NCBI RefSeq assembly: GCF_020085105.1
Contig: NC_058042.1
Coordinates: 19,085,001 to 19,149,000 of the forward strand
From: Siniperca chuatsi
Lineage: Eukaryota > Chordata > Actinopteri > Centrarchiformes > Sinipercidae
Direction of reading: 5' to 3'
DNA length: 64,000 nt
Shown here: one piece after another, positions 32,721-45,010 of the stretch
Position numbering within the stretch: the stretch's first letter is position 1
How the letters are laid out: every line of letters begins with the position of its first letter
Translations under genes and position numbers: made by a program
Notes under the pieces: model-generated
Database searches by the model: none
What the model was told of the DNA's origin: nothing
What the model saw: the letters and a program-made list of their open reading frames with translations, nothing else

Positions 32721-34000
32721 TTGTGAATTTTTAAAATATAGTCTGTGTTTTTATGAGAGTGCACTGATTGTTGCATTTGTATCCTCTCTGGAACATTTAG
32801 TACCAACCTTTACTGTTGTATCTTCATTAGAGAGATCATGGTTATTCACAAGGACAGTGGAGAGAAAATCATCCCACATAAGCTGCACGTAGAGCTTAAA
32901 AGTCTTGCTTTTCAGTAAATAATAACGTACTGTTTTACAATACTGTAAATCCTGCAAAATGACAAGGTCCATGCAGTACAGTATCTGCATATATAACATG
33001 AGAGGGTCAATCAGTCTATGTTCTGTGTATCAGCAGAGGTTTCCTCTTGCTTCGTTAATAGAGCCTGCGGCAGGCTGCGTTTGTGTATTCCTGAGGTAAA
33101 CACAGTCATGGCAAAGTGAACATGCTGCTGAGTGTGTCCTGACTGGAGACAGAGAGCACTGTGGCAGTGTACTGACTGAGACACTGGCAGCTCTCTAGAG
33201 GTAGGGTTAATGTGACGAATGGCCATTTGGTAATGGGCCATGTATTAGGGTGAAATAGCTCTTTTAAAAGCCCGAGCTTGAGCCGTTACTATGGGCAGTT
33301 GAGATTGAGGAATCAATCAGGCAGCAGATGTTTCTTGTTGGATCAGTCAACTCTGTCTCGCTCTCTCTTTCAACCAAATGACGGAAGAATTGCTTGAGGA
33401 CTGTATGTAGCAATGAAACAAAAATGTAAATTCATGCAGTCAAAAACATCAGTGATGCCATATTGTTTAAAAGAAATCTTAGACAAAAACAATTAGGCCA
33501 ATTTTCGGAACTGTATGCATAAACTGATTGATCCTTAAACAAGGTGAAAAATGTAATCATATTTTTTCTTTAGTACTGTGAACACTGCAGGCTCTCTCTC
33601 AGCCACCAGACTGTATGTGCTTCTTGTTCAAACCACCTCAGTGTCAGCCAGCGAGGATGGTGCTGTACTTATCAATGAGTACCTGCGGTGCATATTTATT
33701 TCTACCCATTGTAGGAATTATTGTACACACACTAGATTTCCAGTAATACAAAAATACCTATATTTTGTTGTCCTGTATATTCAGATTTAGGAATTTCTAT
33801 CCACAAAGTGAAACACATAATGTGGAAAGTGTACAATTTTTCATATCCCATACAAATACGTGTATGTTACTAAAGAAGTTTAGAGGTGTTAATGTAATTA
33901 TGAGGGTTTTTTGTGCAATAGTTGTTCCCATATTGCCTATTACTATCATACTGTAGCCTTTTTATCATTATATGTTGCATACTCTATGTATTGATTTATC
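32721..34000. other. Gene-free interval
   Basis: No coding or mobile sequence recognised. Confidence 0.5.
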
Positions 34001-34006
34001 TTTTCT

Positions 34007-34509
34007 GTAACACTTTCTATGACGGCCACGTCTATAATGCATTGTAATGCATTATAAACATACTTATAATACGTTATACTGTGCTTATAGTAATGTATAA
34101 TGATAGTTATAAGCACTCATAAATATTCATTCTGTTTTATAACAATAACCATAACACATTATAAAGCATTTTATAATGACTTATGCGGTCAATTATCATA
34201 ATACTTCATAATTGCTGGTCACTCAAAGACATTGTTTTGGCAAGGTATTGACAAGGATAATTCTCATAGTTGTAATACATTATGACCATTTTATAATGCA
34301 TTATAATGTGATTATAGGTTACTCTAAGTGGTCATTGGGTGCTTTAAGTAAAGTAATGAAATTCCTGAGGTATAGGCAGTTATAATACGTTACAAGCTGG
34401 TTATAAGGCACTATAAGTGGTCATTGTTTGCTTTAAGTAAAGTGAAGAAAAATGCATTGTAAGTATGTTTATAATGCATTGTAGACATAGGCTTCTTAGA
34501 AAGTGTTAC
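34007..34509. mobile_element. MITE-like element with 13-bp perfect terminal inverted repeats
   Basis: The left end GTAACACTTTCTA (34007-34019) is the exact reverse complement of the right end TAGAAAGTGTTAC (34497-34509). Inverted similarity continues inward for about 60 bp (ataatgcattgtaatgcatt / aatgcattataaacatactt). The 503-bp interior has no ORF and is full of cattataa / ttataatg words. An imperfect direct repeat has a period of about 89 bp (taagtggtcattg at 34325 and 34414). It is a non-autonomous DNA transposon by structure; the superfamily is not determined. Confidence 0.75.
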
Positions 34510-36630
34510 CTTTTTTCTTTTGAAATAAATACATTTTCACAGTGTTTTGGACGTAATGTTGATGTTGGAATTATTATTTGTTTAATTCATTTATTTTCGT
34601 TATGATACATTTTCACTTAACACAAGTTGATAGTGGTGCCTGTTTATATTTCTTCTGGTCTTATTTGAGCAGGTTTTTCTCTGATGTATTGTATACTTGC
34701 TTTGATTTCCCAGTTTCCCCATGCACCATTTTTGTTTCCTCTAATATAATCTAATAGTCAGAAATTAATATGCAATATAAGACGCACGCACACACACAAA
34801 AAATTCAAGAAATGACAGGCTTTTATAGAGTTTCTTTGAGTAAAAGTGAAGATGATGCTATGCAGACTAAAAATACATGGTAAAGGGGCACAGCGGGAAG
34901 CCAGACAAAAAACTGAATCTTTAATCCAATTTGAATTAACATTCTTCATACAAATTCTTTTATGTGTGAAACCACTTTTTTAGAGTTAAATTAAGCCTCA
35001 AAGTCTCACTCACGCCACAATTCAAGAACCACTTACCAACCTTGTGATGAATTCCCTGTTTTCCTGTGGTGGTGTTGAGACTTGTATGATAAACACAGTG
35101 AGGATAAATTCAGCAATATTGAAGCTGTTGGTGGTCCTGTTGTTTACTTTAATGTTATACAATTTCTCCAACGACTAAAGGGTTCTGGATCTCTTTTCAC
35201 AGTCCACGTATCTAAATAAGTAGCCACTACTACTTAAAGATGATAATCAATAATGGCCTGTGTCTGATGATGGTCTTCAATTCTGGAGCCCAGTTATCTC
35301 TGTTTGACCTGGGATTTCTGCTGGGCTAAAAGTGGGTTCACATTGATTTATCAGTTTTTCTGAAGAGGTCATGTGAACCAGAGGAGCTCAAGCATGCTTA
35401 AAGAAAAAATCTCTCCATCTAGAAAAAAGTAGAAAGATCAGTGTGTTTACACTACTGTCTCTTATGGCAGGATTTGGACATTTTATTGGTTTTGTACCAC
35501 AGAGACGGAAAGAAAATTAAAACTGAATCAAGGCAATGCAGCACCGATCTCAAACATTGTGTCTTTTTGGTAAGTGGATAAGCTTCATTAGAGAATTATT
35601 TTAGCAAGGGGAAAAAATAGTTAATCTGGCATTAACACAGGAGCCTCTGAAGCATGTATCTCAGATTTGGATAGTAGTGGATTTTACTTCTTGCTTATCA
35701 TCACTGTATGCCCTTAATATTTAACAGATTGTGACAGATACTCAAGAGATGAACTGTCAGTGGATCCCCGGAGGCCATAATTAATGTGTGTCAGATAACC
35801 AAAGGCAGTGGTAATATGCCATTTATCTGTGTCCAAAGAGTCTTATCACAGGTGTTGGTAAGGACAGACAGATGGACAGACAGACAGCCACATGGTTCCA
35901 CTTTGACGTGTGCTAATTCCAGGGAATCAATCCTAAATGACACCTATGGGATACACAGAGTGGATTTCCCTCTGATGCAGAATGGTAGTGGTTTGCAGAT
36001 GAAAGACATTCAAATAAATAAAGCTGTGGCGAGCAGGCAGAGCTCTTCTGTCCGCACAGTACAACCATAATGGGATACATACTGACATGAGGCAAGAAGT
36101 GGAGGCCTGCTCCTGTTTTCACCACTGTTGCCATGTAAACGCTGATGAACTACTGCTGCTAGTCCTGAATATGTGTGTTGATATTTGTTGTGAAAAAGAT
36201 TCCAATTTTTGTATGTTATTTCAAAGGGTAAGAGAAAGTTACCTAACAAGTGAAATGATAGTGATTAGCAGAAAGCAGCTCTGTTCCTTGTCAGCCACTC
36301 TGCTTGCTGGCCCACTGCTGCTGATACTGTTTTAATCCTAAAACACATCATTAAATCAAACTCAGCAGTATCAAATGGCTTTTTAACCTCCTCCAATCAA
36401 TCTTTTCATCAGCTGCTGTGTCTGCGGTCGACCTGGAGTAAGAATAGTAATGGTAAGACAATACTGGCTTGTCTCATCCTGGCTGGGATCATGCATGATA
36501 CTCCTACAAGTTACACCGACCTCCTATTCCCTGCTGTGCCAGCCCAAATTTAGCTTTGTATTGTGCAACATTGCAAGTTTGCGGGGAAGCTTTTCCAATT
36601 TTCTCTACATCTTTGTGTTGAGGAGGCTGG
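34510..36630. other. Gene-free interval
   Basis: Apart from a repeat-free patch around 35780-36000 (tcagataaccaaaggcagtg, then ttatctg), which might be regulatory, nothing is assignable. Confidence 0.4.
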
Positions 36631-37011
36631 CTTAAAGTCCCACTCCACTCAAAAATGTGTTTTGCTTATTGTTACGTCACTTGGATGTTTTTGGACCTTC
36701 ATTGTGCAGAATGATGTATGTGCACTAGTTTGACGCTAGGAAGCAGTTCTTACATCTGTTGAAGGGGGAAAGTCTCTCTGCGTTCACCTTAAATCTCAGT
36801 TCAATACGTGTACACACGAGCATGATTTTCGGACATCACGACTAGTTTAGAAAGCAGTCATGGTCTAATATGCAACTTACACAAGTGTGATGTGGAAACT
36901 TGAAGCCTCCAGTACACATAAACTAAGAATGGCGTTTTCAGTGAAGTAGGAGACATCTTGTGTCCAGCAGTTAAACTTTGGAAAAGAACAAAATTTGCAT
37001 ATTCACAGATG
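36631..37011. mobile_element. Short interspersed repeat of a type common in spiny-rayed fishes
   Basis: The run starts cttaaagtcccactccactc and ends tttgcatattcacagatg. I recognise it as a dispersed percomorph repeat, without being able to assign a family. It has no ORF and abuts the next element directly. Confidence 0.45.
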
Positions 37012-37390
37012 AAAGGTACAATGTGTAGGATTTTGTGGCATCTAGTGGTCAAGTTGCAGTTTGCAACTATTTGAATACCGCTCGCCTCACCCTCCCATGC
37101 ATGTAGGAGAAACTACGGTGGCTGCGAAACTCACAAAAAGCACGAACGGCCCTATCTAGAGCTAGCGTTTGGTCCGTTCTGGCTACTGTAGAAACATGGT
37201 GGTGCAACATGGCGGCCTCTGTGGAAGGGGACCCGCTCCCTCTGTAGATAAAAATGGCTTATTCTAAGGTCATGAAAACGCAACGATTCTTATTTTCAGG
37301 TGATTATACACTAATGAAAACATACTTAGAAAATATTATATTCCATTTCTGCCAAGATCTTCTGCTAAATGTAACTTACTGGACCTTTAA
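37012..37390. mobile_element. MITE-like element (aaaggt...accttt)
   Basis: The element begins aaaggtacaatgtgtaggat, followed by tgtggcatctagtggtc, and ends acttactggacctttaa. The ends are imperfect inverted repeats (aaaggt-ca / tg-accttt). The interior contains gaaactacggtggctgcg and gtgcaacatggcggcc, phrases found in a very common fish repeat. Non-coding. Confidence 0.65.
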
Positions 37391-38100
37391 ATAAGGGAGA
37401 AAGAGTAGATGCAATTTTAAGAATTATTAACTAGTTTATTGAACTTTTTTGTGGAAAAACCGTATCAGAATATTATCAGAATATTATTAATCCAAGCAGA
37501 GTATCTTTATATGTTTTAAACATGTCTAGAGGGAATCTTTAAACAAAAAAGTAACTCTCCTAAAACGTGGCTAAACAATTGGCCCACATTAATTAATGCC
37601 TGTTTAGAGTTGCACTAATGCACTTAAAATAGGGGCATTATCAACGTTTTGTCACTGGTGCCACTGAAGTGATTTATTCAGATTCTGGTCGACTCCCGTC
37701 TGATGCACTTCAACAAATCACAGCCTGAGGTCTGGCCATCCCCATACCACACTCATCTCTGTCTCCCTCTCTGACCCCCACACAGCTCACTCTGACTGGG
37801 TGCAGCATCCTACTCAGAAATCACCCAGGGGCCGTTTTTTAAAGCTCAACTGAACAAGAGTAAAGCCATCCTATGCCTGCAGCTGCATTAGGAAGTCATA
37901 TTTTGGAAAAATTATGTAAAATAAAACAAGTAAAATAAAATATATAATGTGCTGTAAGACTGTGCTAAAACTGTAGCCTGTATGTTTTAAATCCTCACAT
38001 AAACAGCATAATATTTATTATACTTCTCAAAGAGGCAAAAATGTAATTTTCCAGCAGACTCACCTCATATACAACTAATACCTGTTTGCTGAATAGAGCT
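37391..38100. other. Gene-free interval
   Basis: No gene seen. AT-rich with a few C-rich words near 37735-37800. Confidence 0.45.
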
Positions 38101-38109
38101 GTGAGTTTT

Positions 38110-38375
38110 TGTAATGATTAAGGGGCCTGTGACCACCAGTAGTGCCGTGTGACCCGGGGGCTCAGGGTGATAAGACCTCCATAACTCTACTTTATCCCCC
38201 TGCTCATTATCAACCTCAATCCCAGATCTGCCCTGAGCCCTCGGGCTGCAGCAGGGCAGGCTACTCTCTACCTTCCATAGCCCTTTGCAGCCTGAAGATT
38301 ACTGGGGAGACACACAGGCTTGGTTTAACTAACCCCATACACTTGACAGCTTCTTTCTGTGGGAGGCGGGGTTAA
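38110..38375. promoter_or_regulatory. Candidate regulatory island
   Basis: A GC-richer block containing tgtgaccaccagta (near-GLI GACCACCAG), gggtgataagacc (GATA core) and a terminal gtgggaggcgggg. Flanks are AT-rich. Inference from composition. Confidence 0.25.
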
Positions 38376-40590
38376 ACATTTACAACCACAAAAGAAGTAG
38401 TTATTTTGGTATGAACACATAATTGGTAAATGGAAAATGTATTAAGATAATTAAAAATGACACATTTATATCATATTCTGATGGGTTTAAACTTTATATT
38501 CATGTCTATTTCTGTAACATGGAGTATCAGAGAGTGCAGGGGATTTTGGAGTAAGTTTACTTGCTATAGTTTCTTTGTACTTCACATCTGTCCTGATGTG
38601 GTAAACCCTGCCCATCTATTTTTATCATGATGCCAAAAATTATGTATTAGTATTTTATTCACATCCAAAAGGGAACAAATCCTCAAATCAATTCAGCCAT
38701 GATTTATTTCTTAATTGTGACAGTTTGAATCATTTTCAGAGCCACAGTTCTGGACTGAGGCCTGACCAACGGGGCTACTGAGGATGTCAGGTTGTCAGCC
38801 AGGCTGCTGCTCTCCCCAAATTTGGATTTTTGGAAGGAAACTTATAGCAGTCAGTAGCTGAGGCCAAGGAGATGTGTTAATACATGAATGTGAGAGCTTT
38901 TTTTTAACCTCATGCTGTTATTCCTGGCCCCCAGTATCTGCCACATGGCCACGTATTTTTCATCACATTCTTTGAGCGGCAAAACATTGGACTCCTTTCA
39001 TTTGTTTAACTTTCATGTCCCTGTAAGAGGGCTTTTATGAAGTGAACCGCTGTCCCATCAGTGGTACATGATTGATGTCTTTCACATCAACCAAAGAATC
39101 ATTGTAGCACTTTTCTGAATCAAATAAATTGTGAAAATGTATTTTGATTGCGATGCACTGGTGTTTGTGTTTCTTTGAATTGTACACAAGTTGCATCCTA
39201 AATTGAATGGTGTTTTGTGCTTGAGTTTCACTTTACTTTTCAAGGTAGCATATCTCACCAAGTACTGCATATCTGTTGCTGACACACATTTGTGCGTATG
39301 CTTATGTGTGGTGTGAGGGGTATGATGATGGACATGACAAAATCTGATTAAGTTGAGTTCTCACAAGTATCACTAGCATCTCAACCTGATAACTAGACTG
39401 ACATTTATGAATCTGATGACAGGGAGACTATAATCTGATCTGATATTAGATATCACAAAACAGTGATAAAATTTTATGAAAGTATTTGTTATGTTATGAA
39501 ATATTTTATATTATAATATTTATTTGTTATGAAAAAATATGAAAAATTATTAATGTGGATTCTGGCTGTATTAGTCAAGAATTACTGATTCATACAACAG
39601 ATGTTTTTTGTAGAGACAAACTGAAGCTTAGATGGAGTTTTGAAATGGAGTCAAAAAAAATTGCGGTACTGCCACATTTATTTCTTAACGTGTAATTGTA
39701 CGTGTTGTTGTGTAATGTTTAACATTAACAATTGTAAAAATGACTTGTCAGTTATTAAGGAGATGTTGCAAGCTGTTGCAGCATTAAACATAAATTCATG
39801 CAGGCATATGTTGCATAGGGTTTTTAAAAACATTGCTTTTTTTGATAAGATCAAAACTTGGACAGTGTCACTGTAAAATCATAAGACTAAATTATGTTGT
39901 ATTTACTTTGGAGGAACCTGAAATGTCAGAACCATGCCAAAACAATATGAAAAACTGTGTTTTCAATGATTTTTTGATTGTGATAGTGGAATGAATAGAC
40001 TCACTGTTGTTAATGACACATTTGCTCAGTGTTATGATGCAGTTATATTACAGTTTGCAGTTATATTTATGAGGAGACAGTGTCGGTCTATCTGTCAGAG
40101 AGAGACATGTGTAATTGAAGAAGGCTTACTAGAAAGAGCTTGGCAGGCTCTGCAGAGCAAAGTAAAACCCTGGACAATATTTCTGCTTCATGCCTGAAAA
40201 TCAATAACCCAGGCCCCGGTGGTGAATGCACGCGAAACAGACCCCACACAGCGGTGAGATTTTCCCCATCCACTCCCCCTCACACCCCTCGAGCTTCCCT
40301 TCCTCCACATTGCGCCAGAAATCCCAAACTCAGCTCTGTGTGTCCAGTAAGGTAAAACACCCTCCATATCCCTCTCTTCATTCCAGTTTTTTTGTTTCCC
40401 TTTCTTTCTCTTCTCATTTACTGCTCTCTTCAGTAAGCTGGGTTGCAGAACACCAGTGAAGGATACTGGGAAATAGCTGTAAAATGATTCATCATCTGGC
40501 TGACCTTTACCACATGCATGCATTTTTGTGCCTGTGAGTGCATGTGTGAGAGAGAGGAGCAAAGAGCGGAGAGGGGGCAGGGGCGTGCAA
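38376..40590. other. Gene-free interval
   Basis: Mostly AT-rich; a pyrimidine-rich stretch lies at 40255-40440. No gene seen. Confidence 0.45.
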
Positions 40591-40745
40591 ATTTTTTGTT
40601 TTAATTTCTCAATTGGCTCTTAACCAGGGGTCAAAGGTTGGCTTAGCACAACAGCTTTGACAAGATAAGCACCTGTTTCTCTGCTGGTAGAGGCCAGAGT
40701 TATCCTATTACCCTCAATATGTAAACCTCTCAAAGGACCTGTACA
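40590..40745. promoter_or_regulatory. Candidate enhancer with DR1, GATA and E-box motifs
   Basis: GGGTCA-A-AGGTTG (40628-40640) fits a direct repeat with one-base spacing, the form bound by HNF4, COUP-TF and RXR-type receptors. It is followed within about 30 bp by agataag (GATA) and cacctg (E-box). The block is free of simple repeats. Confidence 0.3.
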
Positions 40746-42256
40746 CACATGCGTAAATACTGACGTAAATATGGGAAAACGTCAGCGCTGCTCTCTCAGG
40801 GAAAACACTAACACTGTCAACACCTTCCACCCCCGTAACTTCAGAGACATCCAGTATTACCTGACTACAAACTCCTCATCAAGAGCTTTGTTTTGAGCTG
40901 CGTTTGATGCTTTGTTTACATCGTTAGTATAAAATCTATAATTGAACGTTTCAGAATGCTCATTACACTTCACAAGTTAAGAGAAGATGCTTTATATAAA
41001 AGGTGCTGGCACGGATACCTCTGTGGGCACGCAGTCCTTTGGGGTTGGCATTGCTGTATTTTTAGACAGTAAATAGGGACAAAGAAACCACCTTTCTCTG
41101 CCACATTTTAGCACCCATAATTTAGCCCACCCTTTGTTTATACTCCTTGAGGCCTGCCTGATCTTTTTGTTTTTCTGCTGGTGAATGATGAGGGGGTCAA
41201 CCATAACTGGACAGACTCACAAACTCTTAAAAACAGAGATATCCTCCTACATTTTAACAGTATATTTACTCCATTACTTCCCTGTTAATTCATCATAGCG
41301 AGGCAGGAATAGCTTCATTAAGTTAACGATGGAGCTAATCAGACAATACCAGCTGTGGCATGTGGAACAGTAGGCATGCTCTTGGCTCTGAGCAATACAG
41401 CTATACAAAGCTGGAGTGAATGATTTTATTTTCTAATTATGCCAAATCTATCTATTTTCTGGGGTGAAGTCTAATTAGACCAGCTGCCTTGTGATGGCAT
41501 GTTATATTTTCACACTTGAGGTGAGGTTGGCCTAAACCCCCAAAGCCCCAGGGCCAAGAGACAGAGCAAGATACAGTCTGTTGAGGTGAAACTTGTCATC
41601 ATGCTGCAGTGAAGACAGGCGGTCATTAACGTGTCAGGAAGATGCCAGAGCTTTCCCTCTCTCTTTCTCACCCCGTGGATTTTCTTCTTCTTCAAGTCAG
41701 ATTGCTGTTTTGATAGAAACCGATCATTAGGTGCAGAAAGTTTCCTGAAATGATATTGGAGCCTGGAGTAGTCGTTATCTGTGTTTTACACTTCTTCCTC
41801 TACTGTCAGTACTCTCATACAGTGCATAAAAGAGTTTTTTTATATGATGTGTTTGTTTTCATTTTCATTTTCATTCATATGTCACTTTCTCTAATAATTT
41901 TGACTGTACTGTGCTCTCTTGCAGAGAGTGTGTGTAAGTTGTTACTGAGTCAGTGGTCATCATGTGTGGTACCTGGCCAAACATAAACTGTGTGTATCTG
42001 ACAGGCAACACTGTTAATCCATACATGAGTAAGGGGTCATATTGCTCAGGAGTGTTTGTGTGTGTTTTTCATGCCAGGGGGGTACGTACTGTACACATGC
42101 CATTGTGTGTTTGTGTGCGTGTCTCCCCTCACCATTCGTTGTTAATTAGGTATGGTGATGTGAGTATGTTGCAGGCTTGCATGATCAAACGCGGTGGGTT
42201 GAATGTGAAACCATACAGGGACCAGAGGAAGCAGTCACGAAAGCCGTCTTGGCAGT

Positions 42257-42258
<2 letters not shown>
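40746..42258. other. Gene-free interval
   Basis: No gene recognised. Confidence 0.45.

Positions 42259-42291
<33 letters not shown>
42259..42291. repeat. (GT)n microsatellite
   Basis: About 16 GT units. Confidence 0.9.
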
Positions 42292-42293
<2 letters not shown>

Positions 42294-42294
42294 C

Positions 42295-42490
42295 ACCATC
42301 GCTCCTGGCTGGAATGCTCTCTGGATGCTGTGGCCTTTCACTAAGCCTGGGCTTTCTGCTGTATTAATCACCCTCCGCAAGGTCTGATTTCTCGGCCTTG
42401 TGCGTTTAATCTGAGGCCTTGACACTCGACTCTGCTCTTTGCGTTGTCTGTGAACATCGAGTCAGCATGGTTTCCCACAGCATGTGGTTT
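42295..42490. promoter_or_regulatory. Candidate regulatory island
   Basis: A repeat-free, mixed-composition block (tgtattaatcaccctccgc, gtgcgtttaatctgagg) next to the microsatellite. Evidence is texture only. Confidence 0.2.
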
Positions 42491-43599
42491 CACATGTGTG
42501 CGAATGCATGAAAAGGAAACTAGAGAGATTTGACATGTGTATGGTTGAGGGAGAGTGGAGCGGAGGTGGTGAGGAGGGGAGCGGAGGGGAGGGGAGGAGG
42601 GGCTGGTTACACACATCTCTGTGCGACAGCCAAAACTGGCAGACCTGATAAGAAGGGTCGGTCCAAATGAATGGGGGTCAATGCTGGAGTGGTGTAGTAG
42701 GGATCCAGTCTGGGTAGGAGAGGCAGTCAGGGGGACAAGGGTCCCAGAGGTCACAGAGTCACACAGACAGGGTGTGTAGCCTTACATTGTTCTGAGGCAG
42801 CCTGGCTGTATGAATGACGGTGTGTCACCATGAGAAAACTTTCTCACAATTGTCTCTAAAAATGTGTGTGCTCATGAATTTTATGCTCATGTATGCTAAG
42901 GTGTTACCCCCTCTGTCACAACACACAGCCTTGGACTTACAAAAGATATATATGTAGATGTTTAATTTAGAACTTAAGACAAGTACAGAACTGTCAAGTA
43001 ATGTCATTAAACTTAACTTAAACTTAAACCATCTCACAGTAAACAACAAGGTAGAATGAAGTAGACTTTATTCTTCATATATGTTTGCAATTTTCTATCT
43101 AACACTGTCATTCTGTTTCTTCATATTGTAATTTTACTCTTACTTCTGTCTGCTATGCAAAGTGTGTGAGTGGATTGTCACACCATCATTGTATGTTCTT
43201 TAGTGGGTGGATGACCAAACATGTGCATAATGTCACTTATCATCTCTGATGAGTTTTTTGCTAATTCCCTCTCACAACAAATTGCTTCTCAGGTCTTGCA
43301 ATTTTTTATGGCATCTGCTTCCTCTTCTGCTGACAGTAACTAAATTCAAAGACTGTAGACAGAAACATTCAGCCACAATCTAGACAGGATAGTGCACCAA
43401 GCTTAGCGTATGTATTTTTCCTCAGCGTCACTATTATCATTAATTGTTGCTGCTAGTTCACAAGATACTTGAACCCTGACTATGTTAGTTTGGCCGTTTT
43501 CTAGACGTTTTCTATTGTATGCACAGGGCAGTGTGAAAATACTGTGAAACAGATGTAATTCTGTCATTCTCCAGCTCTCTGCTCTTCTACAGATGCTCT

Positions 43600-43666
43600 T
43601 TGTGTGTGTGTGTGTGCGTGTGTGTGTGTGCGCGCGTGTGCGTGTGTGTGTGTGTGTGTGCGTGTA

Positions 43667-43702
<36 letters not shown>
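43600..43702. repeat. Long interrupted (GT)n microsatellite
   Basis: About 100 bp of GT units with GC interruptions, including gcgcgcg near 43630, so potentially Z-DNA-forming. Confidence 0.9.
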
Positions 43703-43703
<1 letters not shown>

Positions 43704-44977
43704 TGTTAACTCTGGGTTGGCAGTGCCACTTTAATGACCTAGAGCCCCCCAGTCTTAAGCCCGGACTATTTTGCCATTAAACCCCTGTCTCTCTCACACG
43801 GAGCCTTTGCTTGAGCGCTCTTGTTACTGGAGGGAATCTGTCAGTGTGACGCAGCACTGGTTTGTCTTGGCGGCCACTCCACTGCTATGGGATACAGATG
43901 TTAACGGTCTGTGTGTGTTTCCCAATTAAAGCATTAATCCAAATCAACCCAAATGATCGCACACGGCGTAACGACGACCAGGGAGGCCCCTCTTACTCTC
44001 TTTCTGCTTCTCTTTCCTGCTCTCCCTCTCTGTCCTCCCTTTCTTTCTTCTTAAATGTCCATCTTTTCTCACCCTGTGGCCTCTTTAATTGTCTCCATCA
44101 CCTCTTCAGTTCATCAGTGTAATCCACCTCTCTCCTCCCTCCTCCCTCTCCCTCCTTGTGATTACTCACCCTGCATTCCTTCAGCATGCATCAAAGCAGC
44201 CAATGCTAAATGTGGAAAATGTGAATGTGGAGAAGAGGAAGACAATAGCGCAATGAGGCTCCGCTCTGTCGACCATTTCATTTTTCCACTATTTTCTAAG
44301 ATTCAAATGTGTTTATTTTCCCCTCACTGCAGCAGCTATGGTATACTGTATATTACACCACTATAGGAGGCATGTAATTTAACACAATGACAGATTTCAA
44401 GCTTCTCTATGAAAGCCTTTAATTCAGGACTTCACGACTTTTAAGGGCATTGCAAACTCTCATGGTAACGTCTGGGTGCAAATGCATACACACACCAACC
44501 ATCCACCCACCCACCCACCCACAGACTGATGTGCACTCTCACACATGTTCAGGTCCCAAACATCCTGCTGCAGCTTACACTAACTCATCATGTGTACAAA
44601 CAAATGTCTTGAGGAGGCAGGACGCGCTTCAGAGAATAACACCCACCTGCGCAGGTCAAACAGTTCACAAGTTAGTGGTCTCACAGATATGTTTGCACAC
44701 TGAACACTTGCACATAAATGACCCAGCTCTTATTGAAAACCCTTTCGCTTTCACCCGAAGCGCGCAAGCACACACACACACATACTACAGTGGTTCTCCG
44801 CTGGCACATGCAGCACATACTATACTCCCACTTCAAACATGTTTCTGAATGTATTCACAGAGCCAAGCAGGCTTAACAATGGCCAGATATAAAGAAATTC
44901 TGAGTAAACAGTCAAAATATGGCTGCAGGCAGGGAGGGGATGAGCTCCATCTGGAGAAGCTCATGCCAGATACGCAT

Positions 44978-44978
<1 letters not shown>
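43703..44978. other. Gene-free interval
   Basis: A mixed-composition block at 43715-43870 (gccactttaatgacctagag, ttgccattaaacccctg) may be a conserved element. A (CCAC)n run covers 44501-44521. No gene seen. Confidence 0.35.

Positions 44979-45009
<31 letters not shown>
44979..45009. repeat. (GT)n microsatellite
   Basis: About 15 GT units. Confidence 0.9.

Positions 45010-45010
<1 letters not shown>

Noticed and set aside
42129..42754. Minus-strand ORFs crossing the GT tract near 42.26 kb
   Set aside because: Microsatellite translation plus random open frame; no splice support.
43600..43702. Repeat array considered as CRISPR-like
   Set aside because: Dinucleotide microsatellite with no unique spacers, in a vertebrate genome.
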